64,000 bases of DNA from the NCBI RefSeq assembly GCF_019264485.1, contig NZ_JAHVAA010000002.1, positions 82,183 through 146,182 on the forward strand. Reading direction: 5' to 3'. This document shows positions 26,433-35,500 of the stretch, piece after piece. How positions within the stretch are numbered: position 1 is the first letter of the stretch; the number at the start of each line of letters is the position of its first letter. Below the pieces are notes generated by a model. The model did no database searches. It was not told the DNA's origin and worked only from the letters and a program-made list of their open reading frames with translations. The position numbers were made by a program, and so were the translations under genes. The DNA comes from Sediminibacterium sp. (GTDB taxonomy: Bacteria; Bacteroidota; Bacteroidia; Chitinophagales; Chitinophagaceae).

Positions 26433-28044
26433 CTATTATACGGCTGGCCACTCTTTCCCCATCCATCGCCGCACTTACAATACCACCCGCATAACCTGCC
26501 CCTTCCCCACAGGGATATAAATTATGAAACTGTGGATGCGCGAGACTTATGGCATCTCTTGGAATACGCACGGGTGATGAGGTTCTGCTTTCTGTAGCCA
26601 CTACAATGGCTTCATTCGTATAATAACCCCTCATTTTTTTACCAAAAGCAGTAAAGCCTCCCTGCAGACTTTTATATACAAAATCGGGCAGTACTGCCGA
26701 CAAGGATGCTGAATTAACCCCCGGCAGGTAGCTACATTCCGGCAGGCCGGAAGAATGTTTATCCGAACAGAAATCAGCCATTCTTTGAGCCGGTGCTACA
26801 AAAGAGCCTCCACCGGCTGCGAATGCAATCTTTTCTATCGCTGACTGAAACTGCATCAATAACAGTGGCGAATCCTTCCATTGGTCTTTATTCCCTAAAG
26901 AGAAAAGCTTGGCTTGCTCATGCAGGTCTTTTCTTTTTTCGAAGAAACGAATGGCATCTGCCTGTTCTACCTGAACCACCATTCCACTATTGGCATAGGG
27001 GTTATTTCTTTTACTGGGACTCCAGCCATTCACCACCAGTTCTTCCGGGTTGGTTGCCGCCGGAGCAATAATGCCACCAGGGCACATACAAAAACTAAAT
27101 ACACCTCTGTTGTTAACCTGCTCAACCAAACCATAGGAAGCAGGTGGCAATGCATCATCTCTTAGCACACAATGATACTGGATGGAATCGATCAGTTGCT
27201 GGTGATGCTCAATTCGCACACCCAATGCAAAAGATTTTGCGTCAATCTGAACCTGCTTATCATACAATAGTTGAAAAATATCGCGGGCTGAATGTCCGGT
27301 TGCAAGGATTATATCATCGGCCACCATTTCATCCCCATCTGCGGTTTTAACTCCTTTGATGATGTCGCCTGAAAGTATCAGATCGGTTACTTTTTTTTCA
27401 AATAAAAAAATACCGCCACTGTTGCGAATCTGTTCACGCATGGCAGTAATAATCTGGGGCAATTTATTGGTACCTATATGCGGGTGAGCATCGTATAAAA
27501 CCGATTCTTCAGCACCAAATTGGTATAATAACTGAAGTATACGGTTTATATCACCTCTTTTTGTACTCCGTGTATATAATTTTCCGTCACTATAAGTTCC
27601 TGCTCCACCTTCGCCAAAACAATAATTACTCTCAGGGTTAACAATTCCCTCTTTATTGAGTTGTGCCAGGTCGCGTCTTCTGGCACGAACATCTTTTCCT
27701 CTCTCCAGTAAAATGGGTTGTACCCCTTTTTCGATCAGCTTTAATGCGGCAAATAATCCGGCCGGACCTGCTCCTACAATAATTACTTTGTGAGTGGCTT
27801 TTGAAACATCCTGAAACTGAATGGTATTTGCTTTTCTTTGGATAAAAGGTTCTCCAATAAAAGCCCTGACAGTAAGATTGATCCATACCTGTTGTCTGCT
27901 TCTTGCATCGATGGATCTTTTGATTAAATGAAAACCTGAAATATTTTTCAGATCGGTGCCGGCTGCACTGGAAATATAAGCGCGCACGATACTTTCATCG
28001 TTCGCCTCTGCTGGTTTAAGCCTGAGTGATAGTTGTTCTTGCAT
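26419..28044 (-). CDS. FAD-dependent oxidoreductase, COG2509 type
   Basis: This 541-residue flavoprotein has an N-terminal domain of about 80 residues followed by an FAD-binding Rossmann motif VGAGPAGLFAALKLIEKG and a later ILATGHSARD segment. The order and the GEGGAGTYSDGKLYTR block are those of the conserved bacterial family of uncharacterised FAD-dependent dehydrogenases (COG2509). The C-terminal FHNLYPCGEGAGYAGGI segment closes the FAD site. The reaction and the physiological substrate are not known. It is separated from the upstream DUF3127 gene by a repeat-rich hairpin gap. Confidence 0.85.
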   Translation of the reverse strand: MQEQLSLRLKPAEANDESIVRAYISSAAGTDLKNISGFHLIKRSIDARSRQQVWINLTVRAFIGEPFIQRKANTIQFQDVSKATHKVIIVGAGPAGLFAALKLIEKGVQPILLERGKDVRARRRDLAQLNKEGIVNPESNYCFGEGGAGTYSDGKLYTRSTKRGDINRILQLLYQFGAEESVLYDAHPHIGTNKLPQIITAMREQIRNSGGIFLFEKKVTDLILSGDIIKGVKTADGDEMVADDIILATGHSARDIFQLLYDKQVQIDAKSFALGVRIEHHQQLIDSIQYHCVLRDDALPPASYGLVEQVNNRGVFSFCMCPGGIIAPAATNPEELVVNGWSPSKRNNPYANSGMVVQVEQADAIRFFEKRKDLHEQAKLFSLGNKDQWKDSPLLLMQFQSAIEKIAFAAGGGSFVAPAQRMADFCSDKHSSGLPECSYLPGVNSASLSAVLPDFVYKSLQGGFTAFGKKMRGYYTNEAIVVATESRTSSPVRIPRDAISLAHPQFHNLYPCGEGAGYAGGIVSAAMDGERVASRIIEKEK

Positions 28045-28104
28045 ACTGTTAGGTATTTAGCCTAAAAAGTTCTGGAGTATTGAGTCAGGAAGTCCGGAGA
28101 CCGG

Positions 28105-28170
28105 AAGTCCGAAAGAAAGTTTTAAAATATAAAATCATCTTTCTGACTTTCTGACTTTCGGACTTTCGGA
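28105..28170 (-). repeat. Tandem 8-bp words forming a hairpin
   Basis: Four 8-bp units in a row (CTTTCTGA twice, CTTTCGGA twice, 28139-28170) face an inverted copy, and AAGTCCGAAAG at 28105-28115 pairs exactly with 28155-28165. It begins 4 bp after the DUF3127 stop codon on the minus strand and may serve as its terminator. Confidence 0.65.
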
Positions 28171-28174
28171 CCTC

Positions 28175-28549
28175 TTAAAATGGAAGATCATCTACTACAT
28201 CCGCCGGTGGTGGCATATCATTATACCCATTTCCGGCAGTAGCATCCTGCTGTCCGAGCTTAACAGCTTCCATGCGCCAGGCATCTAAATTGGTAATATA
28301 GTTCTCACGACCATCTTTTGTCCATTTACTGCCTTTGATATTGAATTGTACACGAACATCGTCGCCAATATTAAAACGGTCGGGCATTGCGGTCTTATCC
28401 TGAACGCATTGAAACTTTACATAATTGGTAATAAGTCGGCCACCAATATCTTCCGATTTTTCCAGCACAAATTCTCTTGTTTTAAAGGTTTCACTACGCT
28501 GAATGATATCAAATTTGGCGACCAGTTTACCTGTGATTTCGTACGACAT
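28175..28549 (-). CDS. DUF3127 protein with an SSB-like acidic tail
   Basis: This 124-residue cytoplasmic protein matches the DUF3127 family of Bacteroidota, which is predicted to be OB-fold-like and to bind nucleic acid. The opening GKLVAKFDIIQRSETFKTREFVLEK and the middle FNIGDDVRVQFNIKGSKW are typical. The end, residues 118-124 VVDDLPF, resembles the DDDIPF tail of single-stranded DNA-binding protein, the segment that recruits repair and replication partners. A role at single-stranded DNA is therefore plausible but unproven. A promoter of the Bacteroidota type lies just upstream. Confidence 0.8.
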   Translation of the reverse strand: MSYEITGKLVAKFDIIQRSETFKTREFVLEKSEDIGGRLITNYVKFQCVQDKTAMPDRFNIGDDVRVQFNIKGSKWTKDGRENYITNLDAWRMEAVKLGQQDATAGNGYNDMPPPADVVDDLPF

Positions 28550-28570
28550 TCATTTACAATTTAATGGCCG

Positions 28571-28604
28571 TAAAAGTAGGATTAAAATTTCCTATAACCT
28601 CAAA
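28571..28604 (-). promoter_or_regulatory. Candidate promoter TTTG-N22-TACTTTTA for the DUF3127 gene
   Basis: On the minus strand TTTG (complement of 28601-28604) is followed after 22 bp by TACTTTTA (complement of 28571-28578). This is one base away from TAnnTTTG. The predicted start of transcription is about 10-15 bp before the ATG. Confidence 0.45.
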
Positions 28605-28660
28605 AAAAGCTGTCGTGGTTTGAATTATATTGTATCTTCCGAAACTAACCATTAACTGCT

Positions 28661-29404
28661 ATGTACAGGAGAAAGTACCTCTTCTATTGCCTGCTATTTG
28701 CACTCAGCTCCTGTTCCCGTTTTTATCAACCCACATCTCTTCAACATACCCAATACAGTATTGAACCGGCACTGAAGAAAGATTCAGCCATGAATATTTT
28801 ACTGATGCCTTATGCCAAAGACATCAATGCCACTATGAATAAAGTAATTGGCACCAGTGCGGGTAATTATAATAACAACAGACCTGAAAGTGAAATTGGT
28901 AATTTTCTGGCCGATGCCTATAAAACGATGGCAGAAGAAAAATTCAGCCGTAAAGTAGATGCCGGTTTCATGAATGCCGGCGGTATACGTTCTTATCTCT
29001 CCAAAGGAAATATCACTGTAGGAAAAGTGTTTGAGATCATGCCCTTCGATAATATCCTCGTATTACAGGAGTTAAAGGGATCCATTCTGCAGGCTTATCT
29101 TGATAAAATGGCAGAAGATGGCGGATGGCCTGTTTCAAAAGGAGTGACCATGGTAATCAGGAATAAAAAAGCCACACAGGTAATGATCAATGGAAAACCA
29201 TTGAACCCCGAAGCTGTGTATGTGGTGGCGCATTCTGATTATATAGCCAATGGAGGAAGTGATTGTGAGATGCTAAGACCCATACCGCAGATTAACAGAG
29301 GCTACCTCATGCGCGATGCAATCATTGATTATGTAGCAGGATTAACCAAAGAAGGAAAAATAATTCAGCCCGTTATTGAAAACAGAGTAACCAATGGCCA
29401 GTAA
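28661..29404 (+). CDS. 5'-nucleotidase C-terminal-domain lipoprotein
   Basis: This 247-residue lipoprotein (ALSSC lipobox, Cys18) consists of the 5'-nucleotidase C-terminal domain alone, the part of UshA-type enzymes that binds the nucleotide base. The family segments ESEIGNFLADAYK, MNAGGIRSYL, EIMPFDNILV and the later AHSDYIANGGSD are all present. The metal-binding catalytic half is encoded by the next gene. The two genes overlap by 11 bp and are in the opposite order to the domains in UshA. They probably act together in the periplasm or at the outer membrane to scavenge nucleotides. Confidence 0.88.
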   Translation: MYRRKYLFYCLLFALSSCSRFYQPTSLQHTQYSIEPALKKDSAMNILLMPYAKDINATMNKVIGTSAGNYNNNRPESEIGNFLADAYKTMAEEKFSRKVDAGFMNAGGIRSYLSKGNITVGKVFEIMPFDNILVLQELKGSILQAYLDKMAEDGGWPVSKGVTMVIRNKKATQVMINGKPLNPEAVYVVAHSDYIANGGSDCEMLRPIPQINRGYLMRDAIIDYVAGLTKEGKIIQPVIENRVTNGQ

Positions 29405-30326
29405 CAGAAGAACATTTATCAAGGAAACAGGTGCGGCATTATTGGCCTCATCTATACTGCCATCGACAGATCTGGCCGCTATGGCCGATCCGGTTCAAAA
29501 ACTGACCATTTTACATACCAACGACGTTCACAGCCGTATTGATCCCTTTCCGATGGACGGCAGCAGGAACCAGGGCTTGGGCGGGGTATCGGCAAGAGCA
29601 GCACTGATTGCAAAGATCAGGCAGGAAGAAGAGCAGGTTTTATTGCTCGATGCTGGCGATATCTTCCAGGGCACTCCTTATTTCAATATTTATAAAGGCG
29701 AACCAGAAATAAAAGCCATGAGTGCCATGCAATACGATGCAGCCACCATGGGTAACCACGATTTCGACCTGGGAATGGAAAATTTTGCCATACAGTTAAA
29801 ACATGCCTCTTTTCCCATGCTGGTGAGCAATTACGATTTTTCGGGCACAGAACTGGAAAACAAAACACAACCTTATAAGATTTTCAAAAAAGGCAGCCTG
29901 CAGATTGGTGTGTTTGGTGTGGGTATAGAATTAAAAGGACTGGTACCGGATAATTTATATGGCAAAACTGTTTATCAGGATCCTGTTGTTGCAGCCAATA
30001 CCACAGCAAATTTGTTACAGAAAAAAGGTTGCGATCTGGTTATCTGTTTGTCGCATCTGGGCGATCGGTATACCGAAAATAAGGTAAGTGATGAAGTGCT
30101 GGCAAAAGAGAGTTACGACATCGACCTGATCATTGGCGGACATACGCACCGCTTTTTTGAGGAACCCAGAAAGTACAGGAATAAAAATGGGGGGGATGTG
30201 GTGGTAAATCAGGTAGGATTTGGGGGTATACAGCTGGGTAGATTGGAGTATCAATTTTCTCGTTTATCGAGAAAAAAACTCGCAAAGGCCCATACTGTGG
30301 TTGTAGGGAAAAAAACAAGTGAATAA
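29394..30326 (+). CDS. Metallophosphatase half of a split 5'-nucleotidase
   Basis: This 310-residue protein has a twin-arginine-like signal (SNRRTFIKETGAALLA, residues 3-18) and the calcineurin-type metal motifs HTNDVHSR, LLLDAGDIFQG, MGNHDFDLG and GGHTHRFF. They coordinate the dimetal site of UshA-type 5'-nucleotidases. It ends after the metallophosphatase domain, without the substrate-binding half, which is the preceding gene. Activity would require association of the two proteins, or this half may act as a general phosphoesterase. Confidence 0.88.
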   Translation: MASNRRTFIKETGAALLASSILPSTDLAAMADPVQKLTILHTNDVHSRIDPFPMDGSRNQGLGGVSARAALIAKIRQEEEQVLLLDAGDIFQGTPYFNIYKGEPEIKAMSAMQYDAATMGNHDFDLGMENFAIQLKHASFPMLVSNYDFSGTELENKTQPYKIFKKGSLQIGVFGVGIELKGLVPDNLYGKTVYQDPVVAANTTANLLQKKGCDLVICLSHLGDRYTENKVSDEVLAKESYDIDLIIGGHTHRFFEEPRKYRNKNGGDVVVNQVGFGGIQLGRLEYQFSRLSRKKLAKAHTVVVGKKTSE

Positions 30327-30388
30327 AAAATTTTTTTTTCAACATAAAGTCTACATATTCGCACCCCTGTATCTGTTTTTTTTCAACA

Positions 30389-30404
30389 TTTCCACATGTG
30401 GGAA
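30389..30404. promoter_or_regulatory. Imperfect palindrome upstream of dnaA, possible DnaA boxes
   Basis: The core CCACATGTGG is a perfect 10-bp palindrome within TTTCCACATGTGGGAA. Each half is two mismatches from TTATCCACA. It lies 64 bp before the dnaA start next to an A/T-rich run (30327-30350). DnaA autoregulation or an origin is possible, but a cluster of boxes is not seen. Confidence 0.3.
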
Positions 30405-30467
30405 AAATAAGATAACTTGAAGGCAAAGCGAATAAGTTAACTCATTATAAAATTGTTCATTTTTTGT

Positions 30468-31901
30468 ATGGCTAAAAATGCTGAATCAGTCTGGAGCAAT
30501 TGTTTGAAGATCATCAAAGACATTGTAGAATGGCAACATTTTAAAACATGGTTTGAGCCGATTAATCCTGTAGAGCTGAAAGGAAACGTTTTAATGATTC
30601 AGGTTCCCAGTCAATTCTTTTATGAATACCTGGAAGAGCATTATGTAAACCTGTTGGCAAAAACCTTAAAGCGCGAACTGGGTAAAGATGCAAGACTGGA
30701 ATACCGGATCATGGTTGACAGTGGAAACACGAATGGAAGAAGTGGTTCAATGGATGTGCCTGCCAGTAACATGAAAACTTATAACAATAATGAAATGAAT
30801 TTTCCACTGGTGATTGATAATCCGGTGAAGAATCCTTTTGTTATTCCTGGTTTGAAAAAAATGCAGATTGATCCTCAGCTGAATCATATGTACATATTTG
30901 ATTCCTTTATTGAGGGCGATTGTAACAGGGTAGCCCGCAGGGCTGGTAAAACGGTGGCAGAGAAGCCCGGCGCTAATTCTTTCAACCCGCTTGTTATTTA
31001 TGGCGGTGTGGGTTTGGGAAAAACACACCTGGCCCAAGCCATTGGTAATGAGGTGAAAAGAACCCATCCGGGTAAAGTGGTTTTGTATGTAAGCAGTGAA
31101 AAATTCATCAACCAGTTTCAGGATCATAGCCGTAATAATGCCATTAACGATTTTATTCATTTCTACCAGCTGATCGATGTACTCATTATAGATGATGTAC
31201 AGTTCTTCAGCCGGGCAGAAAAAAGTCAGGATGCGTTTTTTGCCATCTTCAACCATTTACACCAGAGCGGCAAACAACTGGTTTTAACTTCCGATAAACC
31301 ACCCAAAGACCTCGATGGTATGCAGGAACGTTTATTGAGTCGTTTTCGCTGGGGACTGAGTGCAGATTTACAGGTGCCGGATTATGAAACGCGTATTGAG
31401 ATACTGGAGCGTAAGATGAAGAATGATGGTTTGGACATGCCAAAAGAAGTGGTTAAATATGTGGCGTACAATATCAATACCAATGTAAGAGAATTGGAAG
31501 GCGCACTGATTTCATTACTGGCACAGTCATCATTGAATAAAAAAGATATTGATGTTGAACTGGCCAAAAAAGTGCTGCGCAATTTTGTAAAAACCAGCAG
31601 CAAAGAAATTACCATCGATGCCATTCAGAAAATGGTTTGCGAATACTTTGATGTGCCTTATGATAAATTATTACAGAAAACCCGTAAAAGAGAAATTGTA
31701 CAGGCCCGTCAGATTACCATGTACCTCGCTAAAGCTTTTACCAAGAACTCATTAAAAACCATTGGTGAGCATTTTGGAGGCCGCGATCATACCACGGTAA
31801 TACATTCCTGTCAAACGGTTAAAGACCTGATGGATACCGACTCTATTTTCAGGGAAAACGTGATGGAACTGACGCAGAAAGTGCAATTGGCAGCGATGTA
31901 A
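30468..31901 (+). CDS. dnaA: Chromosomal replication initiator DnaA
   Basis: This 477-residue initiator has domain I at the N-terminus (ESVWSNCLKIIKD and the WFEP motif), a linker, and the AAA+ domain with Walker A GGVGLGKTHLAQ and Walker B VLIIDDVQFF. The C-terminal DNA-binding domain carries GRDHTTVIHSC, the signature that reads DnaA boxes. The frame starts 15 bp earlier at a TTG, but the ATG at 30468 begins the conserved N-terminus. A terminator hairpin and two tRNA genes follow. Confidence 0.97.
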   Translation: MAKNAESVWSNCLKIIKDIVEWQHFKTWFEPINPVELKGNVLMIQVPSQFFYEYLEEHYVNLLAKTLKRELGKDARLEYRIMVDSGNTNGRSGSMDVPASNMKTYNNNEMNFPLVIDNPVKNPFVIPGLKKMQIDPQLNHMYIFDSFIEGDCNRVARRAGKTVAEKPGANSFNPLVIYGGVGLGKTHLAQAIGNEVKRTHPGKVVLYVSSEKFINQFQDHSRNNAINDFIHFYQLIDVLIIDDVQFFSRAEKSQDAFFAIFNHLHQSGKQLVLTSDKPPKDLDGMQERLLSRFRWGLSADLQVPDYETRIEILERKMKNDGLDMPKEVVKYVAYNINTNVRELEGALISLLAQSSLNKKDIDVELAKKVLRNFVKTSSKEITIDAIQKMVCEYFDVPYDKLLQKTRKREIVQARQITMYLAKAFTKNSLKTIGEHFGGRDHTTVIHSCQTVKDLMDTDSIFRENVMELTQKVQLAAM

Positions 31902-31935
31902 TACCCTGTATTGGTATAGCGAAATAAAAATATTT

Positions 31936-31961
31936 AAACCCCTTGCGAAATGCGGGGGTTT
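31936..31961 (+). terminator. Intrinsic terminator after dnaA
   Basis: AAACCCC at 31936-31942 pairs with GGGGTTT around a GC-capped inner stem, followed by a T-rich run to 31968. It separates dnaA from the tRNA promoter, which begins inside the T-run. Confidence 0.75.
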
Positions 31962-31965
31962 ATTT

Positions 31966-31997
31966 TTTGGCAGATATCTATTCAGAACCTATTTTTG
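31966..31997 (+). promoter_or_regulatory. Promoter TTTG-N20-TATTTTTG for the tRNA pair
   Basis: TTTG (31966-31969) and TATTTTTG (31990-31997) are separated by 20 bp, an exact match to the Bacteroidota housekeeping promoter TTTG-N17-23-TAnnTTTG. The tRNA-Ser begins 39 bp after the second box. Confidence 0.75.
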
Positions 31998-32036
31998 CAG
32001 CCCTCTCCACAAAGAGAGATAGGCTAACAACAGCCC

Positions 32037-32125
32037 GGTGAGGTGGATGAGTGGCTGAAATCAGTAGTTTGCTAAACTGCCGTACGGGTTAAACTGTACC
32101 GCGGGTTCGAATCCCGCCCTCACCG
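32037..32125 (+). tRNA. tRNA-Ser (GCU anticodon)
   Basis: An 89-nt cloverleaf with a long variable arm. Acceptor arms GGTGAGG and CCTCACC pair exactly, the discriminator is G, the anticodon loop is TTGCTAA (anticodon GCT), and the T-arm contains GGTTCGAATCC. The 3' CCA is not encoded. Confidence 0.95.
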
Positions 32126-32160
32126 CTTCTCGTTTAAGGCGAGATCATAAATACCGGTTT

Positions 32161-32234
32161 CGGGAAGTAGCGCAGCCCGGTAGCGCACCTGGTTTGGGAC
32201 CAGGGGGTCGCAGGTTCGAATCCTGTCTTCCCGA
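32161..32234 (+). tRNA. tRNA-Pro (UGG anticodon)
   Basis: A 74-nt cloverleaf with acceptor CGGGAAG/CTTCCCG, discriminator A, an anticodon loop TTTGGGA (anticodon TGG) on a CCTGG/CCAGG stem, and T-arm GGTTCGAATCC. CCA is not encoded. It lies 35 bp after tRNA-Ser in the same transcript. Confidence 0.95.
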
Positions 32235-32236
32235 CG

Positions 32237-32267
32237 AAAAACCTCAACAGAAATGTTGGGGTTTTTT
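32237..32267 (+). terminator. Terminator after the tRNA pair
   Basis: AAAAACCTCAACA and TGTTGGGGTTTTT fold around a GAAA loop with one T-G pair, ending in T6. The spacing of 3 bp from tRNA-Pro fits a tRNA operon end. Confidence 0.85.
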
Positions 32268-32328
32268 ATTTGTTGATGTCAGATCGCAGATTTATTTGAC
32301 TCTTTTCTTCATATTCAGCAGCAACCGA

Positions 32329-32365
32329 TAGCGCATCCCGATGCAATCGGGAGGGTCGCAGGTTC
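32329..32365 (+). pseudogene. tRNA-Pro-like remnant with an intact anticodon-type arm
   Basis: TAGCGCA (32329-32335) and GGGTCGCAGGTTC (32353-32365) are identical to the matching parts of tRNA-Pro, and exactly 17 nt separate them in both. Those 17 nt form a clean stem TCCCG/CGGGA around a 7-nt loop ATGCAAT. The 5' acceptor, the first D-stem strand and the 3' end of the T-arm are not recognisable, so it is not a functional tRNA. Confidence 0.55.
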
Positions 32366-32430
32366 TGCAAACCATCGCTACCTATCCTGTGGTTTATTGA
32401 TAAAATGATTATTTACGATAGTATCAAATG

Positions 32431-32461
32431 ATAATATCATAAAGCTCCCATATGATATTAT
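32431..32461. repeat. Perfect 11-bp inverted repeat downstream of sprA
   Basis: ATAATATCATA (32431-32441) and TATGATATTAT (32451-32461) are exactly complementary around AAGCTCCCA. No T-run follows on either strand, so it may be an operator or RNA 3'-end hairpin and not a standard terminator. The surrounding 32366-32599 stretch has no gene. Confidence 0.5.
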
Positions 32462-32599
32462 GCCAAAAGTGTTGGAACTGTAGTTAACAGTGTCTGAAAA
32501 TTGTGAGCGATTTATCAGTGCGTAGAACTTCTTTTAGTTTTGAATATTGGGGAGAGATTGGCTTTACAATTTGTAAAATACAAACAGCAAGATTCCTAC

Positions 32600-35500
32600 C
32601 TACTGCGCCAGCGAAACACGCACACTCACCCCCGCCCTTGTATTTACACTCGGTGCCGATGTTGAGATATAAGGCGTTACTTTTCGCTGGTCGAAGAAGA
32701 AACGGATATTTACCCGGTTATTGATTACATAATCAATAGAAGGTTGTATGGTAATTTCTTTCTGTCCACCTGTTCCATATGCATTCGTTTGATCGAGCCT
32801 GCTGTTGGTGAGCGACTCATTACGCATAGACAGATCTATCTTGAAAGTAATATCGTTTTCTAATTTCTTGCCCTTTCCACCCGGTAATTTAAATGGCAGG
32901 TTCACACCTTTTTTACGCCAGCTAAAACCAAATGTCCAATCTGTATTACGTGTTTCGCTTAACTGGTAATCAACCAAACTTAAACTCAGTCTTCTACCTT
33001 TGGCATAAGTGAATTTAAAGTTCATCTGGTCATTGGTGGTAATGTCTACACCAATCAAAGGTTCAAAACTTTCCTGCATGGTAATATTCGGCACGAGGAA
33101 ATAAGGCACAAAGTTTCCGCTCACCGTATCAATAAACGCCGGACCTCCCAAACGGAACGGATCAGTGTACAATAAGGCACTGTTGAAACTGTTCATACTC
33201 AGGTTGCCCTTATATCCATGCGTTAAAGTAATATTGTTAAATTTCGACTGCAATCCAGGCAATTTAGTCAATCCGGTATAAGTCAATCGCCAGTTGGGTT
33301 TGGGCAAAATACCACTGAAAGGATTGGATGAGATATTGGGGTTTGACTGTTTTATTAACGCCACTGCATTAGGATCCTTACCTGTGTACGCCGCCAGGAA
33401 GGAAGGCAACAACACATCCTGTGCATAACGGCCATAACCGGTTGCATAACCATCTGGAGTGAATTTCTGTCCTGCCGGCAATGACTGCCAGTAAGGATTG
33501 GCTTCCGCTACCCTTCTGGAAACAACCAGTCGGTTATTTTCAAATGTTTTAAAGGTCTTCGATATTTCATTGGGGTTATAACTGCCAAACAATGTACCAA
33601 ATGAAATATAGGATACACTAAAGCCACCTGTAGCCAATGGATTCAGGTGACTAAATTTACCATTACCCAGTGTATCCTTATACAATTCAGAATAATCTTT
33701 GGTGAATGTTTTATCAAGGTTGATATCTATTACCAATTCTCTTACCGGTTCAAGCTGTGCAGTAATGCTGAAACGCTGTTCAAAACTCTGACGGAAGAGG
33801 AAGTTGAATGTGGTATCTCGCGATATTAATCCTTGTGCCGCTTTTTTATTGAGCCATCCGGTATCGGGTTGTTTGCCAAAGACATAATCAAGTCCGGGAG
33901 CCATACTACTAAAGTTCTGCCCAAGGAATCTTGTACTATCCATATAACCGGGCAACCTGCTCCTGAAATTGGCTGAATAGTTCACTGATACATTCTTAAG
34001 CATGGTGAGTAGTTTACCACCTGCTCTTTCCAACCCGCCCAATTCCGGCAACTGATTAGCACGCAATAATTTTTGCGCGATTTTCTCATCCCTTCTTTGT
34101 GCGCGCCATTTTTTAAGGGCATCTTTTCTGTCTTTACCAGCCAAACCCTGTAAAGCAATCGATTTAGGCAATAAAGTAGAGCCCAATAAATTAGATGGTG
34201 TTTTCTGCTTCCTTGCAGTATCCCCTTTTTGTTTGGGAGGTGGAATATTTTCCAGTGCCCTCATCCATCTCGATTTGGCATAGAGGCTCGCAAAATTAAA
34301 CTGTGCAGTAAAATTATTTTCCTGCGAGTTTTCAAGTGTATTACCCAGGTTATAGGCCAGTCTGCTGGCTCCTATCCAGTTATAAGTGGTGGTGTATCCA
34401 TAACGTGCCGTGATCCAGTCTGTTAAAGGAAATTTATTGAGGGGTAAAGTATAACTAAGCGAAGCTTTTTGGGTATACAAAGTATTCCTTCCACCTTTCA
34501 TAAAATTCTTCCACACAGAATCTTTCTTGGTCTTGGTATCAATTCTTCCAAATGGTTCATCTACCCGTGCATTATTTGTGGCAGAAAAATCCAGGTTAAG
34601 TGAACGGCTCAGGTCCCAGCGAAGATTATAAAAACGATCAAACGTAAAGTATTTGTCGTAAGTAGTATCCACACGATCCACCTTGCCATCAAATGTGTTT
34701 ATAATCCGGGGAATAAATTCTCCAAACTGTCTTTGTATATCTGCCCTGAAACTGATATAGGAAGGCCGCAGGTTAAAATTAAAATCTTTAACCAACGCAA
34801 ACCATGGTGAGTTTGATTTAATGAATTTCTTGAACGGCTCAATATAACGGCTCTGTGTATTGTAAGTATACCCTAATCCGCCACGATGCCTTGTTACTTT
34901 ATTCTGTTCAATTACCGGACTGTTCTGCTCCGTTTGTGTAAAGGAATAACTGAAATCGAAATTACTCAGGCTTAATAAACCCTGTTTACTACCGGGCAAT
35001 ACTCGCGCATTGGTGAAATTCAATGTACGTATTGTAGTTTGGTCTACGGCTGCTTTTCTGATAGAATCTCTTTTGTCGGCCGGACTATTATTTAGTTTTT
35101 CTTTATACCGCACATCTCTGTCAAACGGATCATACTCTGGAGTCAATACTGTTCTGTTGATACTTGCATATACCGGCAACGATATCCTTGCTTTCTTTGG
35201 TAAGAGCTTACCTGCATCTATACTGGCAGCAATATCAAACTGCATGAGGTTATCACGCGCACGTTCATTTACCCTTTGTTCAATGGTACCAAAACCCTGC
35301 GATCTTGTATTGGCCGATACCGACATGGTTCCCAAATCGGCCAGCAACAGGTCTACCCTTCCCAATGCTGCCCATCCGCCACGTTCATCAAGGTCAGACA
35401 AACGCAGTTCATTCACCCATACTTCAGAACTAAGTGTGGGTCCGTCGGGTCTGTAAGGATTTTCAACACCCACCAGTATGCCCCTTACTTCTCCCAGATT

